DNA of 64,000 nt from Sphingomonas psychrotolerans (GTDB lineage Bacteria; Pseudomonadota; Alphaproteobacteria; Sphingomonadales; Sphingomonadaceae), in NCBI RefSeq assembly GCF_002796605.1, contig NZ_CP024923.1:372001-436000 (forward strand), written 5' to 3'. Under the pieces are notes generated by a model that saw only the letters and a program-made list of their open reading frames with translations, made no database searches and was not told where the DNA came from. Positions 52,560 to 60,980 of this stretch are shown here, one piece after another (the first letter of the stretch is position 1; every line of letters starts with the position of its first letter). Both the position numbers and the translations under genes were made by a program.

Positions 52560-53420
52560 ATGGCCGAATTGGCGTTGCACCTGTTGGGCGCGAGGATAGC
52601 GCTCGGCACGGCCGGGGCGGCGATCGTGCTGCCCAGCATCGGCTGGTCGTTGATCGGATCGGTATTGGCCGCGCCGCATCGACGGATCGGGCGCAGCCAG
52701 CTGGCGGCGGCTTTGTGGCCCGACCAGGACGACGAAGGCGCGCGCCGCTGCCTCGCCACCGCGCTGTGGCGCTTGAAGCAGCGGCTCGGCACGCTGAACG
52801 CCTTGCTTCGGATCGGCAAGGAGACGATCGCCCTCGCCGAGGACGACGCGATGTGGATCGACGCGATCGCTTTCGAGCACGGCGTCGAGGCGGCGCTCGA
52901 CGATCCCGCGAAACTCGACAATGCCGCCGATCGCGATGCGCTGAAACAGGCGCTCGGCCTCTATCGCGGCGATTTCCTCGAATTCAGCGCCGTCGACGCG
53001 ATCGTAATCGAACGCGAACGGCTGCGTGCGCTCTATCTCGATGCCGCACTGGAACTCGCCCGCGCCTGCAAGCGGCACGGCGACTGGCGCACCGCATGCG
53101 AACTGGGCCGCGCGATCTGCACAGTCGAACCGCTGCGCGAGGATGCGCAGCGGCTGCTGATGGAGGCGATGGTCGCTTGCGGCAATCGCGCGCAGGCGGT
53201 GCAGCATTATCGCGGTTTCGAGCGACTCCTCGCCGAGGAGCTCGCGGTACGGCCGATGCGGGAGACTCGCGAACTCGCTGCCTCGATCGCGCGTGTCGCC
53301 GCCACGCCGGCGCCGGACGCGTCAACCCGGACCGACGCCCCGCACCGGCACACGCTGCTGATGGCCCGGCAGCAATTGGCGGAGAGCCTCTCGCTGCTCG
53401 ATCAAGCCCTTTCCCAATAG
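52560..53420 (+). CDS. SARP-type transcriptional regulator (winged helix plus BTAD)
   Basis: A 286-aa protein starting at ATG 52560 with GGGGAG 6 bases ahead. Residues about 1-100 resemble the OmpR-like winged helix of SARP regulators: LHLLGARIAL, HRRIGRSQLAAALWPDQDDE and ARRCLATALWRLKQRLG. Residues about 105-255 are the bacterial transcriptional activation domain, with DAIAFEHGVEAA, YRGDFLEFS, RERLRALYLDAALELARAC and AQAVQHYRGFERLLAEEL. SARPs are best known in actinobacteria; related proteins occur in proteobacteria. It directly precedes phased direct repeats and a nine-gene run, so it is the obvious candidate activator of that locus. Confidence 0.85.
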   Translation: MAELALHLLGARIALGTAGAAIVLPSIGWSLIGSVLAAPHRRIGRSQLAAALWPDQDDEGARRCLATALWRLKQRLGTLNALLRIGKETIALAEDDAMWIDAIAFEHGVEAALDDPAKLDNAADRDALKQALGLYRGDFLEFSAVDAIVIERERLRALYLDAALELARACKRHGDWRTACELGRAICTVEPLREDAQRLLMEAMVACGNRAQAVQHYRGFERLLAEELAVRPMRETRELAASIARVAATPAPDASTRTDAPHRHTLLMARQQLAESLSLLDQALSQ

Positions 53421-53441
53421 ATCCCAAGGCCGATCCGCCCA

Positions 53442-53465
53442 CTGCCGGACCGCCGGGTCCGGCAG
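53442..53465 (+). terminator. Stem-loop after SARP gene
   Basis: A perfect 10-bp stem, CTGCCGGACC / GGTCCGGCAG, with a four-base loop lies 22 bases after the regulator stop. There is no T-run. It probably separates regulator transcription from that of the downstream operon. Confidence 0.55.
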
Positions 53466-53518
53466 GATCAGTACGTGCGGCAGAATTATCTTCCGTTTGA
53501 TATCAATGGGGTGTGTCG

Positions 53519-53562
53519 CGGTGACGCAGCGGTGATCGAGGGGTGACCGATCGGTGATCGGC
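53519..53562 (+). promoter_or_regulatory. Four phased 11-bp direct repeats, candidate SARP operator
   Basis: Four consecutive 11-bp units start at 53519, 53530, 53541 and 53552. They read CGGTGACGCAG, CGGTGATCGAG, GGGTGACCGAT and CGGTGATCGGC. Every unit contains GGTGA at the same position, so the motif faces the same side of the helix. SARP regulators bind direct heptamer repeats at 11-bp spacing upstream of promoters. The array lies 99 bases after the SARP gene and 60 bases before the first gene of the operon. I see no clear -10 element. Confidence 0.75.
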
Positions 53563-53621
53563 CGCTGCCAAGCCCCTCTTCAAGAACGAGACGGGTTGCG
53601 ACTCCGGATTGGAGGAGAGAC

Positions 53622-53849
53622 TTGAATGAAGAGGATCGGTTCCGCGTCGACGAGCGAGCCAAGACGCTCGTCATCCGCTGCTGGTACGAGCGCGGCGACG
53701 ACGATGTCGTCTGGCTGCGCGGTACCGTCCGCGATCTTTCGCGAGGTCGTTCGCTCGCCTTCGAGGGGCTCGAGTCGCTCCTTTCCAAGCTGCCTGCTCT
53801 CATCGGCGATGGCGCGCCGCCGGCGCGCTCCGAACGATCGGCCGAATGA
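53622..53849 (+). CDS. Small hypothetical protein, 75 aa
   Basis: Translated from TTG 53622 after GGAGGAGAGA. The protein (FRVDERAKTLVIRCWYERG, then VVWLRGTVRDLSRGRSLAF and LESLLSKLPALIGDG) looks like a small beta-rich fold of the type FxVxVR...WxGxVxxL..F.S..ELI seen in small uncharacterised proteins. An ATG 4 bases later opens another frame, but that product is Ser/Arg-rich and looks spurious. It is the first gene after the repeat array, 45 bases ahead of the next gene. Confidence 0.65.
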   Translation: MNEEDRFRVDERAKTLVIRCWYERGDDDVVWLRGTVRDLSRGRSLAFEGLESLLSKLPALIGDGAPPARSERSAE

Positions 53850-53894
53850 TCGCGGCGCAGCTCTCTATTTCCATGGCTTGTTGGGAGATGATCG

Positions 53895-54926
53895 ATGACG
53901 GACTATCCCCTGCTGCGCGCCAGCCTTGCGCCGCAATATGCGCAGCTTCCCCCGGACCGCCTCAACGATCTGGTGCGCTCGATCTACGGCCCCAATGCTA
54001 CGGCCGAAGACGTCGAGGGGCTGTTCGACGATATTGGCGGCGGGCTGCGACGGGCGGCGGGCGCGGTGGGGAATTTCGCGCAGAAAGCCGCACCGATGGT
54101 TGCGCGCGCTTTGCCCAACGTCGCCAGCGGTGCCGCGGGCGGGGCCGCCTTCGGGCCGTGGGGTGCGCTGGTCGGCGCCGGGGCCGGGCTGGCGAGCGGG
54201 TTGTTGTCGCAATCCGGTAACCGCACGGCGCGGGGTATCGGCGGCGCCATTCACAATGTCGGCGGCCTCGTGTCGACGGTGCGCGGCGGCGGCGCCAACG
54301 GTGCGCTCGGCTCGCTGACCTCGGTCGCGAGCGGCGCGCTCGGAAAGACGCGCGCGGGCAGGGCCGCCCTCAGCGGCATCCAGACTGCGCGGGGCGGGGC
54401 CTCGAGCGGCGGCGCGGCGAACATGCTCGCCGGGCTGCTCGCCCGCCCCGAACTCACCCAATCGCTGTTGTCCTCGCTGATGGGCGGGGCAGGTCGCCAG
54501 AATCTTTCGGTCGGCGGCCAGCAGGTTCCGGTCAGCCAGATGCTCTCCGCGCTCAGCAACATCGCCGGGCGCGCCGCGCACGAGGCTGCAGAAGCCGAAG
54601 GGTCCGCCGAAGCCACGCCCGAATATGCGAGCCTCGCGGCGGAGGCCTTTGGCATCGATCCGGAGGACGCCGAAGGGCGGACCGACGCGTTGCTCACCCT
54701 GCTCGCGCTGACTCCATCGATCTGGATGAGCCGGCAGGCGCCGCCGGTCAACGTCCAGGTCAATCCCGCCGATCCCTATTTCCCCGCCGGCGAAAGCGGC
54801 TGGAGCGAATGGGACGCCGAGGCTTCGTTCGACGAGGACTGGAGCCAGGAGGATTGGGACAGCGAAGATTGGGACAGCGAGGATTACGCCGAGAGCGACG
54901 AAGCGGTGGAGCATGCAGGTGTTTGA
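53895..54926 (+). CDS. Hypothetical protein with Gly/Ala core and acidic Trp tail, 343 aa
   Basis: I do not recognise a named family. Residues 1-45 form a charged amphipathic start (LLRASLAPQYAQLPPDRLND, then TAEDVEGLFDD). Residues about 50-190 are rich in Gly and Ala with a hydrophobic hairpin-like segment (GAAFGPWGALVGAGAGLASG). The middle is helical, and the last 50 residues are acidic with repeated W/Y (DEDWSQEDWDSEDWDSED). No signal peptide is seen. The amphipathic Gly/Ala core could insert in membranes or assemble. It overlaps the next gene by 14 bases. Confidence 0.75.
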   Translation: MTDYPLLRASLAPQYAQLPPDRLNDLVRSIYGPNATAEDVEGLFDDIGGGLRRAAGAVGNFAQKAAPMVARALPNVASGAAGGAAFGPWGALVGAGAGLASGLLSQSGNRTARGIGGAIHNVGGLVSTVRGGGANGALGSLTSVASGALGKTRAGRAALSGIQTARGGASSGGAANMLAGLLARPELTQSLLSSLMGGAGRQNLSVGGQQVPVSQMLSALSNIAGRAAHEAAEAEGSAEATPEYASLAAEAFGIDPEDAEGRTDALLTLLALTPSIWMSRQAPPVNVQVNPADPYFPAGESGWSEWDAEASFDEDWSQEDWDSEDWDSEDYAESDEAVEHAGV

Positions 54927-55362
54927 CGCCGCCGCCAGCGCCGCCACGCTCGATCCCGCGGCGATGATGCAGGAGTTCGCCGCCGGCGACCCGCGCATGG
55001 CGGCGCTGGTGGAGATGATGCAGGCCCAACGCGCCCAGCCCTGCAACGACGTCGCGGCGCCGGACGAGCGCGACGAATTGATCGTCGAAATGAGCGCCCG
55101 GCTCGACGCCGCCGAGGCGCGGCTGACCAAGATGACGCGCATTGCCCGGCAATTGCACGAAGCGGGCCGCGCGGCGTCGCAGCGGCTGAGCAATCTGGCG
55201 GCGGCACTCGGCGCCTGCGGGCTCTGTTGGGGCGACGACCCGGCGTGCCTCGGCTGTCGCGGTCGCGGCCGGCCCGGCATGGTCCGGCCGGACCCGCAAA
55301 TCCGCGCCGAACTCTTCGGGGCGCAATCGCCGGCGCGCGAAGCGGCGATGCACTCGCACTGA
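54913..55362 (+). CDS. Hypothetical protein with four-cysteine zinc-finger-like motif, 149 aa
   Basis: Starts in the last codons of the upstream gene with GGTGGAG ahead. The first 110 residues are helical, with a likely coiled coil (DELIVEMSARLDAAEARLTK). The C-terminal part has ACGLCWGDDPACLGCRGRG, a CxxC-x7-CxxC pattern like a DnaJ-type zinc finger. Function is unknown. It may be a chaperone or assembly factor for the locus, an idea resting only on the zinc motif and gene order. Confidence 0.72.
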   Translation: MQVFDAAASAATLDPAAMMQEFAAGDPRMAALVEMMQAQRAQPCNDVAAPDERDELIVEMSARLDAAEARLTKMTRIARQLHEAGRAASQRLSNLAAALGACGLCWGDDPACLGCRGRGRPGMVRPDPQIRAELFGAQSPAREAAMHSH

Positions 55363-55393
55363 TATGTTCAACCAGTTTGATGGCAGGAGAAAC

Positions 55394-55978
55394 ATGATGT
55401 TGGAAACCGCCTTTGAGAGCGATTTCGAAGGGCTCGTCGAGAGCGATTTCGAATTCGACACCGAGGACTATGGCGAGTCGTTCGATGAGTCCTTCGACGA
55501 AGCCGCCCGCCCCAAGTTCCGCCCCCGCCCGGGACGCGGCGGCGCCAGGCCGGGACTCAAACTGCCGCCACGCGGCAACGCGGTGCCCCGGCCCGCGCCG
55601 AGCGGCTATGCCACCAAGGCCGAGCTCACCGCGACCGCCAAACGGCTCGACGATCGCATCCACGCCACCTCGGCTGCACTCAAGGCGGTCGATACCCGCG
55701 CCCGCGCCGCGGAGCGCGAGATCGGGTCGATGGGCGCCGCGCTGCGCAAGGAAATCGCGCTGCGCAAGCGGGAGACTGCGGAGCTGAAGAAGGGCCTCGA
55801 CGAGTCGCGCCAGATCGCGATGATCCTGCCTTTGATCGGCGGCGGCAATGACAAATTCTCGAAGATCTTGCCGGTCCTTCTCCACGGCGGCGGGTTCAGC
55901 GGCGCCACGACGACAACGGCTGACAGCAACGCGAGCATGATGACGACGATGATGATGGCCATAGCGCTTACGGCCTGA
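55394..55978 (+). CDS. Hypothetical protein with acidic aromatic N-terminus and coiled coil, 194 aa
   Basis: ATG 55394 is chosen for the GGAGA 5 bases upstream; an ATG 30 bases earlier is possible. The N-terminus is acidic and Phe/Tyr-rich (FESDFEGLVESDFEF, ESFDESFDEA), followed by a basic Pro/Arg/Gly segment (RPKFRPRPGRGGARPG). Residues about 75-150 form a coiled coil, and the C-terminus is hydrophobic with Thr and Met clusters (TTTTADSN, MMTTMMMAIALTA). The acidic aromatic tract resembles that at the C-terminus of the protein two genes upstream. Confidence 0.7.
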   Translation: MMLETAFESDFEGLVESDFEFDTEDYGESFDESFDEAARPKFRPRPGRGGARPGLKLPPRGNAVPRPAPSGYATKAELTATAKRLDDRIHATSAALKAVDTRARAAEREIGSMGAALRKEIALRKRETAELKKGLDESRQIAMILPLIGGGNDKFSKILPVLLHGGGFSGATTTTADSNASMMTTMMMAIALTA

Positions 55979-56009
55979 CCGGGCTGCCGCGACCGAAAGG
56001 AATGCGATC

Positions 56010-56471
56010 ATGTCAAATCAACAGTTGAACAGCCTCGTGCTCGGGCGCGCGGCGGGAAGTTCCTTCGGCGTGCCCGAGCAGGACCTCGGCCGGTTGAGTA
56101 TCATCGCCTATACGATCGGGAACCCGTTCCTCGCGATTGCCGCGGCGCGGTCGATGGCGAATAGCGATACGAAGCCGTCCGAGGGATCCGAAGGGTCCGG
56201 CGAAGATGCGGAAGACGCTGCCGAGGCGGCGCAATCCGCCGCCGACGATGCGGAAGCGGCGAAGGACGCAGCTGAGAAAGCGGAGAAGGGGGCCGAAAGC
56301 GCGCTGCAGCTGGCCGAAACGGCGGCCCTCAACGCCAAGAATGCCGCGGACGCCGCCGCGAAGGCGGCCGCGACGGCCCAGCAGGCCGCCAGCGACGCCC
56401 AGAAAGCGGCTGCCGAGGCGCGAGAAGCGGCAAAGTTGGGCGGCCTCCCCGCGCTGGCCGTCAAGAAGTAG
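56010..56471 (+). CDS. Hypothetical Ala-rich coiled-coil protein, 153 aa
   Basis: AAAGGA precedes ATG 56010. Residues 1-50 include a hydrophobic segment (IIAYTIGNPFLAIAAARSM). Residues about 60-140 are almost only Ala, Glu, Lys and Asp in heptad-like order (AEAAQSAADDAEAAKDAAEK), predicting one long helical rod. Such rods can act as spacers, fibres or tape-measures. It ends 21 bases before the subtilisin gene. No family is recognised. Confidence 0.7.
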   Translation: MSNQQLNSLVLGRAAGSSFGVPEQDLGRLSIIAYTIGNPFLAIAAARSMANSDTKPSEGSEGSGEDAEDAAEAAQSAADDAEAAKDAAEKAEKGAESALQLAETAALNAKNAADAAAKAAATAQQAASDAQKAAAEAREAAKLGGLPALAVKK

Positions 56472-56492
56472 CGGCGGTCGGCAGGAAGGATC

Positions 56493-58343
56493 ATGGATCC
56501 CGGTCTGCAGGAACTGATCGCGGGAGGCGGTCCAGACGAGGTGGTCGCCGTCATCGTCCGCCTGCAGCCCGGCAGCCCGCCGCCTCCCGGCCTGCGCCTC
56601 GTTGCGCAGTTCGGGGACGTCGCGACCGGACGGGCGGCGCGTGGCGCGCTGGCGACGATCCACGGTCATGCCTCCGTTGCCAGCCTCAAGGCGCCCCGCG
56701 TCTATGCCGGCGAGACGGATGTCTCTGCGCGGAATCCCTTCGCAGATCGGCCGCCGCCCGGCGAACCGGGGCTAAGCGAGGCCGATCCGGCCCCGATCGA
56801 CAGCGATACGCGTCGCCCCGAGGATCTTGCCGAGACGGGCAGGGGTATCGTGGTCGCAGTGATCGACTGGGGAATCGATTTCGCCCATCCCGATTTCCGC
56901 AACGCCGACGGCAGCACGCGGCTGATCGGGCTGTGGGATCAGCGCGCGGACGGCGTGCCGGCACCCTATGGCTATGGCCGCATCCATCGCCGGGGCGAGA
57001 TCGACCGGGCACTGCGCAGCGAGGATCCGTTCGCGACGCTGAGCTATCGCCCGTCCGAATCTCCGCAGCCTTCGCACGGCACGCATGTGCTGGGGATCGC
57101 CGCGGGCAACGGGCGCGCCGGCGGTCCGCAAGGCGTCGCGCCCGAGGCCGATATGATTTTCGTCCATCTCGGTCCCGGCCTCGGCGATCTCGGCAATTCG
57201 GTCGATCTGCTCGAGGCGATCCACTTCGTCGTCCGCGCCGCCGAGGGACGCCCGGTCGCGCTCAACATGAGCATCGGCCGTCATGCCGGGCCGCACGACG
57301 GCACCTTGCTGATCGAGCGCGCGATCGACTGGCTGATCGTCAATCGCCCGGGCACCGTGGTGGTGCAGAGCACCGGGAATTACTATTCGCGCAACGTCCA
57401 CATGGAGGGGCGGCTGCGCGAGGGCCACAGCGAGCGACTGCCGTTCGAGCTGCCGCGCAGCGACGCCCATCCGGCTACCGTCGAGATCTGGTACAAGGGA
57501 ACCGACCGGTTCGTCGCGCGGGCCTTTGGCCCCGATGGCGGCACGGCGACGGCGGAGCTTGGCGCCAATGCCGTGCTACGCGATCGGGAGGGAGCGGAGC
57601 TGGCGCGCCTCTACCATCGCGCCGCCGATCCCAATAATGGCGACAATCTGATCGCTCTGGTCCTGCGCCCGATGGCGCCGGCGGGGCGATGGGGGATCGA
57701 GATCACCGGAAGCGACGTGGCCGACGGCCGCTGGCATGCGTGGATCGAGCGCAATGCCGGCAGCCCGGCGAGCCAGGCGGTCTTCGCCCCCGGCAGTGCG
57801 TCGCCGCTGGCGACGACGGGCAGCATCTGCAATGCGATGCGGACGATCGCGGTCGGTGCCTATGACGCGCACGATCCCGATCAGCCGATAGCGCGCTTTT
57901 CGAGCACCGGGCCGACGCGCGATGGACGGCGCAAGCCGCTGCTGGTCGCACCCGGCGTGCGGATCCTGTCGGTGCGGTCGCGGCAATCGGTGCACGAGCC
58001 GCCAGGCTATGTCCGGATGAGCGGCACGAGCATGGCCGCGCCGCACGTGACCGGCGCGATCGCGCTGATGCTGGAGGCCGCGGGGCACCAGCCCGTCGCG
58101 GCGATCCGCAATGCGCTGTTCGGCGCGCTCAAGCCTGCATCGCCCGCCGGCGCCGATCAGGCCGAGCGCTGGGGCTATGGCGTTCTCGATATCGCGGCGG
58201 CCGTCGCCGCGGCACGGCGATTGCGCGCCACCCCGGAGGGATTGTGCACCCGGCACGGGCGCTCAGCGAAACACAGGAGGTGTCAGTCATGGAATATGAC
58301 GAATCCGAAACGCCCGAAACCGCCAGCGTCGGTCCGGCTGTGA
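56493..58343 (+). CDS. Subtilisin-like S8 serine protease without signal peptide
   Basis: A 616-aa protein with AGGAAGGA before ATG 56493. The catalytic triad is Asp125 (VVAVIDWGID), His195 (SHGTHVLGIAAG) and Ser513 (GTSMAAPHVTG), with oxyanion Asn296 (STGNYY). The N-terminal 110 residues may be a pro-domain or targeting domain. A large insert (about 300-440) between oxyanion Asn and Ser looks like a beta-sandwich. No Sec signal peptide is seen, although most S8 proteases are exported. Its last 55 bases overlap the next gene. Confidence 0.9.
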   Translation: MDPGLQELIAGGGPDEVVAVIVRLQPGSPPPPGLRLVAQFGDVATGRAARGALATIHGHASVASLKAPRVYAGETDVSARNPFADRPPPGEPGLSEADPAPIDSDTRRPEDLAETGRGIVVAVIDWGIDFAHPDFRNADGSTRLIGLWDQRADGVPAPYGYGRIHRRGEIDRALRSEDPFATLSYRPSESPQPSHGTHVLGIAAGNGRAGGPQGVAPEADMIFVHLGPGLGDLGNSVDLLEAIHFVVRAAEGRPVALNMSIGRHAGPHDGTLLIERAIDWLIVNRPGTVVVQSTGNYYSRNVHMEGRLREGHSERLPFELPRSDAHPATVEIWYKGTDRFVARAFGPDGGTATAELGANAVLRDREGAELARLYHRAADPNNGDNLIALVLRPMAPAGRWGIEITGSDVADGRWHAWIERNAGSPASQAVFAPGSASPLATTGSICNAMRTIAVGAYDAHDPDQPIARFSSTGPTRDGRRKPLLVAPGVRILSVRSRQSVHEPPGYVRMSGTSMAAPHVTGAIALMLEAAGHQPVAAIRNALFGALKPASPAGADQAERWGYGVLDIAAAVAAARRLRATPEGLCTRHGRSAKHRRCQSWNMTNPKRPKPPASVRL

Positions 58344-60979
58344 CCGACGACGAGCGCCGCTGGACCAAGGGCCGCCGGCACAGCCTGCCGACGCCCGAGC
58401 AGCGGGTATTGTCGCAATTCAGCGAAGCCGAACTGCGCGAGATGCTCGACTTGCCGCCGCAGCCGCCGATCTCGGTGGCACAGCGCGAGAGCGAGACCGA
58501 TGTCTCCACCGCCGAGCCGGCTGCGCCTGCCGATCCCGCGCCCGCGGCCGATCCGCCGCCCGATTTCGGTGGCGCGTACGATCCGACGCCGGGTTTCGAG
58601 CCGGCCGGCGAGCCGCCGGCCGCACCTTCTACGGCCGCACCCCCGACTCCCCCGGCCGCTGTCTCGCCGGCGCCCCCGGCGGATCCCAAGTCGCTGGTCA
58701 ACGTGGCGGTCAATCCGCAGACGCCGTCCACCCAGATCGTAGGCTTTCCGGGCACGCGCCTCGTTGCGCCGCTGCTTGCCGGTGACATCATCCTGCGCGG
58801 GAAGCATCGTCGGCGCGCGAAGATGGTGACGCGCCCCGGCACGCACCGCGCCAACACGGTCAAGCGGCGCGGCGGACGACCTCGCGAGGGCGGCTTCTAT
58901 GCCGAGGTGATCGGCGAGGACGGCTATGAGCGGATCGCCGGTCCCGACGGGCTGTTGCTCGACGACGTGCTGATCGTGCGCTCGCGCTCCGAATCGGATT
59001 TCGGCGAAAGCGATCCGCCGATCGTGCCCCGGCCGACCGTCCGCCAAGGATCGCGCGGTCCCGCGGTCACCGAGGCGCAGACGCGGCTCAACACCGTGCA
59101 TGCCACACGGGTCACGGGCGGCGAGAGAGGCCTCGATCGCTGTCCGCTCACCGTCGATGGCGTGTTCGGCGCCAATACCCGCGCCGCCACCGTCGCCTTT
59201 CAGCGGACGGCGTTTCCGAACCAGCCCGGCGAGTGGGACGGCGTGATCGGGCCGCGCACCTGGACCGCTTTGATCGCGGCGAGCGGCAGCGGCGGCCGCC
59301 AGACTCCGCTGCCCACCCGCTGCCCGGGCCTGCCGCTCGAGCAGCAGATCGACAATTTCGATTTCGGCTCGGCCGACATCCTGCCGCGCCACCAGCCGCA
59401 GATCATCGGCATCGCGCGCTGCATCATGGAGAGCCAGAGCAGCGCGACGCCGGTGCGCCATCTCCGGCTGATCGGGCATACCGATTCGGTCGGCTCGCCC
59501 GCCGACAACGTCGCGCTTGGCCTGCGCCGTGCGGAAGCGGTCCGGCGCGAAGTCCTGTCCGCGATCGCGCGGATGACCGGCCGGCCGGCACCGGCGACGC
59601 TGGTGATCGACGTCGACAGCCGCGGCGAGACCGAGCCGCAGGCGAGCGACGCGCAGAGCCGGCGCGTCCAGGTGTTCAGCGATTTCGTCTTTCCCGCCGT
59701 CGTGCCGCCCCGGCCGCGCCCGCGTCCGGCAGCCGCCGCGACGATCGAGTTCGTCCTCGACGACGACGGCGATCATCGCGTCGATGGGTCGGCGCCGGTC
59801 GCTACGGCGCTGATGTTCGGCCTCTGGGACAATGCCTATGGCCCCGGCCGCGCGGTGCGCAACGATCCCGCAGAAGCGAACAACTTCGTCGGCAGCGACC
59901 GCCGCCGCTTCTATCTCCGTGTCACCGATCGCGGCGCGACCGGATCGACGGTCACGGCGCGCTGGCGCACCTTGACCGCCGGCGGCGCCGACGACGACGC
60001 ACCCGCCTCGCAGAATGTGACGCTCACCGAGACCGCGGCGGGTTCGAAGATCTTCGTCTCGCGCGCATTGATGCTGGTCTCCGACGATACCGACGCCAAC
60101 CAGCCGACCGATTCAGGTCTCACCGCCGGTCCGGACACCGGCGTGCGCAACCGCGGCCAGAGCAACCACCGGCTGCGCCGCGCCGCGCTCGATGGCTCGG
60201 TGCGCGCCGACTATACCGCGGCGGCGGGCGGCGCGGTGTCGGTGACGCTGCCCGTGTTCCGGCGCAATCCCGAGAGCCGGCGGCGCGTGACGCTGCGCGT
60301 CGTGCACCTTGGCCTCACGATGACGCCGGCGCGGCGCACGCTGATCGACCAGCAGTTCCTCCACGCCAATCGTCGCTGGGCACAGACCGGTCTCCGGATC
60401 GACAAGGGTCCGACGAGCGACCTTGCCTTGCCCGCGGGCGCGACCAACGCCAACGGGGACTATACCGGCGACCTCGATACGCCGGCGGAGCGGCTGGTGC
60501 TCGACCTGCTCGTCCCCAACACGCCCGACGACACGATCACCGTGTGCTTCTGCACCATCCCGCGCGACGCCAGCGGCGATCCCACGTTCAATGCCTATGC
60601 CGGGATCAACCAGACCCAGGGAGCGGTAAGGCTGCTCGGCAACCGCTTCTTCATCTTCCAGCATGTCGATCTCAACGCCGATTTCGAGACGCTGGCGCAC
60701 GAGCTGCACCATGTGCTGTTCAACCGCGAAGACAGTCCGCAGGACCTGCGATTCTTCACCTTCAACACCTTCGCGCCGGGCGGGGCACTGCCCAACGTCA
60801 GCACCTATCGGCGGATCCAGACGCTGTTCACGGCCGATCCCGACAACGACCCGAACAACGAGAACACCTTCAACTGGATGCGCCGGCGCCGCACCGGGCG
60901 GCTGCCAATGGTGCGCGATCCGGTCGCGATCAATCCCGCCAGCGCGACCACGGGCAACACTTCGGTAGGGACATTCTGA
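58289..60979 (+). CDS. Peptidoglycan-binding/OmpA-like protein with HExxH metalloprotease motif, 896 aa
   Basis: ACAGGAGGTG precedes ATG 58289. Order: disordered acidic N-terminus; Pro/Ala-rich linker (about 75-145); a beta domain (LLAGDIILRGKHRRRAKMV, to about 240); a PG-binding-1 domain (about 255-325: TVRQGSRGPAVTEAQTRLN, GVIGPRTWTALIA); an OmpA-C-like domain (about 345-450: IDNFDFGSADILP, GHTDSVGSPADN, GLRRAEAVRREVL); a beta region; and a C-terminal zincin-like domain with AHELHHVLFN, putting HELHH at 804-808. It has no signal peptide. It would bind peptidoglycan and perhaps cut protein. Regions between the named domains are not recognised. Confidence 0.85.
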   Translation: MEYDESETPETASVGPAVTDDERRWTKGRRHSLPTPEQRVLSQFSEAELREMLDLPPQPPISVAQRESETDVSTAEPAAPADPAPAADPPPDFGGAYDPTPGFEPAGEPPAAPSTAAPPTPPAAVSPAPPADPKSLVNVAVNPQTPSTQIVGFPGTRLVAPLLAGDIILRGKHRRRAKMVTRPGTHRANTVKRRGGRPREGGFYAEVIGEDGYERIAGPDGLLLDDVLIVRSRSESDFGESDPPIVPRPTVRQGSRGPAVTEAQTRLNTVHATRVTGGERGLDRCPLTVDGVFGANTRAATVAFQRTAFPNQPGEWDGVIGPRTWTALIAASGSGGRQTPLPTRCPGLPLEQQIDNFDFGSADILPRHQPQIIGIARCIMESQSSATPVRHLRLIGHTDSVGSPADNVALGLRRAEAVRREVLSAIARMTGRPAPATLVIDVDSRGETEPQASDAQSRRVQVFSDFVFPAVVPPRPRPRPAAAATIEFVLDDDGDHRVDGSAPVATALMFGLWDNAYGPGRAVRNDPAEANNFVGSDRRRFYLRVTDRGATGSTVTARWRTLTAGGADDDAPASQNVTLTETAAGSKIFVSRALMLVSDDTDANQPTDSGLTAGPDTGVRNRGQSNHRLRRAALDGSVRADYTAAAGGAVSVTLPVFRRNPESRRRVTLRVVHLGLTMTPARRTLIDQQFLHANRRWAQTGLRIDKGPTSDLALPAGATNANGDYTGDLDTPAERLVLDLLVPNTPDDTITVCFCTIPRDASGDPTFNAYAGINQTQGAVRLLGNRFFIFQHVDLNADFETLAHELHHVLFNREDSPQDLRFFTFNTFAPGGALPNVSTYRRIQTLFTADPDNDPNNENTFNWMRRRRTGRLPMVRDPVAINPASATTGNTSVGTF

Positions 60980-60980
60980 C

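Noticed and set aside
53519..53562. Possible CRISPR-like or simple tandem repeat
   Set aside because: Units are only 11 bp with no spacers, and the exact helical phasing beside a SARP gene fits an operator better.
53626..53898. Alternative ATG frame starting four bases after TTG 53622
   Set aside because: Its product is Ser/Arg-rich and lacks structure, while the TTG frame gives a balanced, beta-rich small protein.
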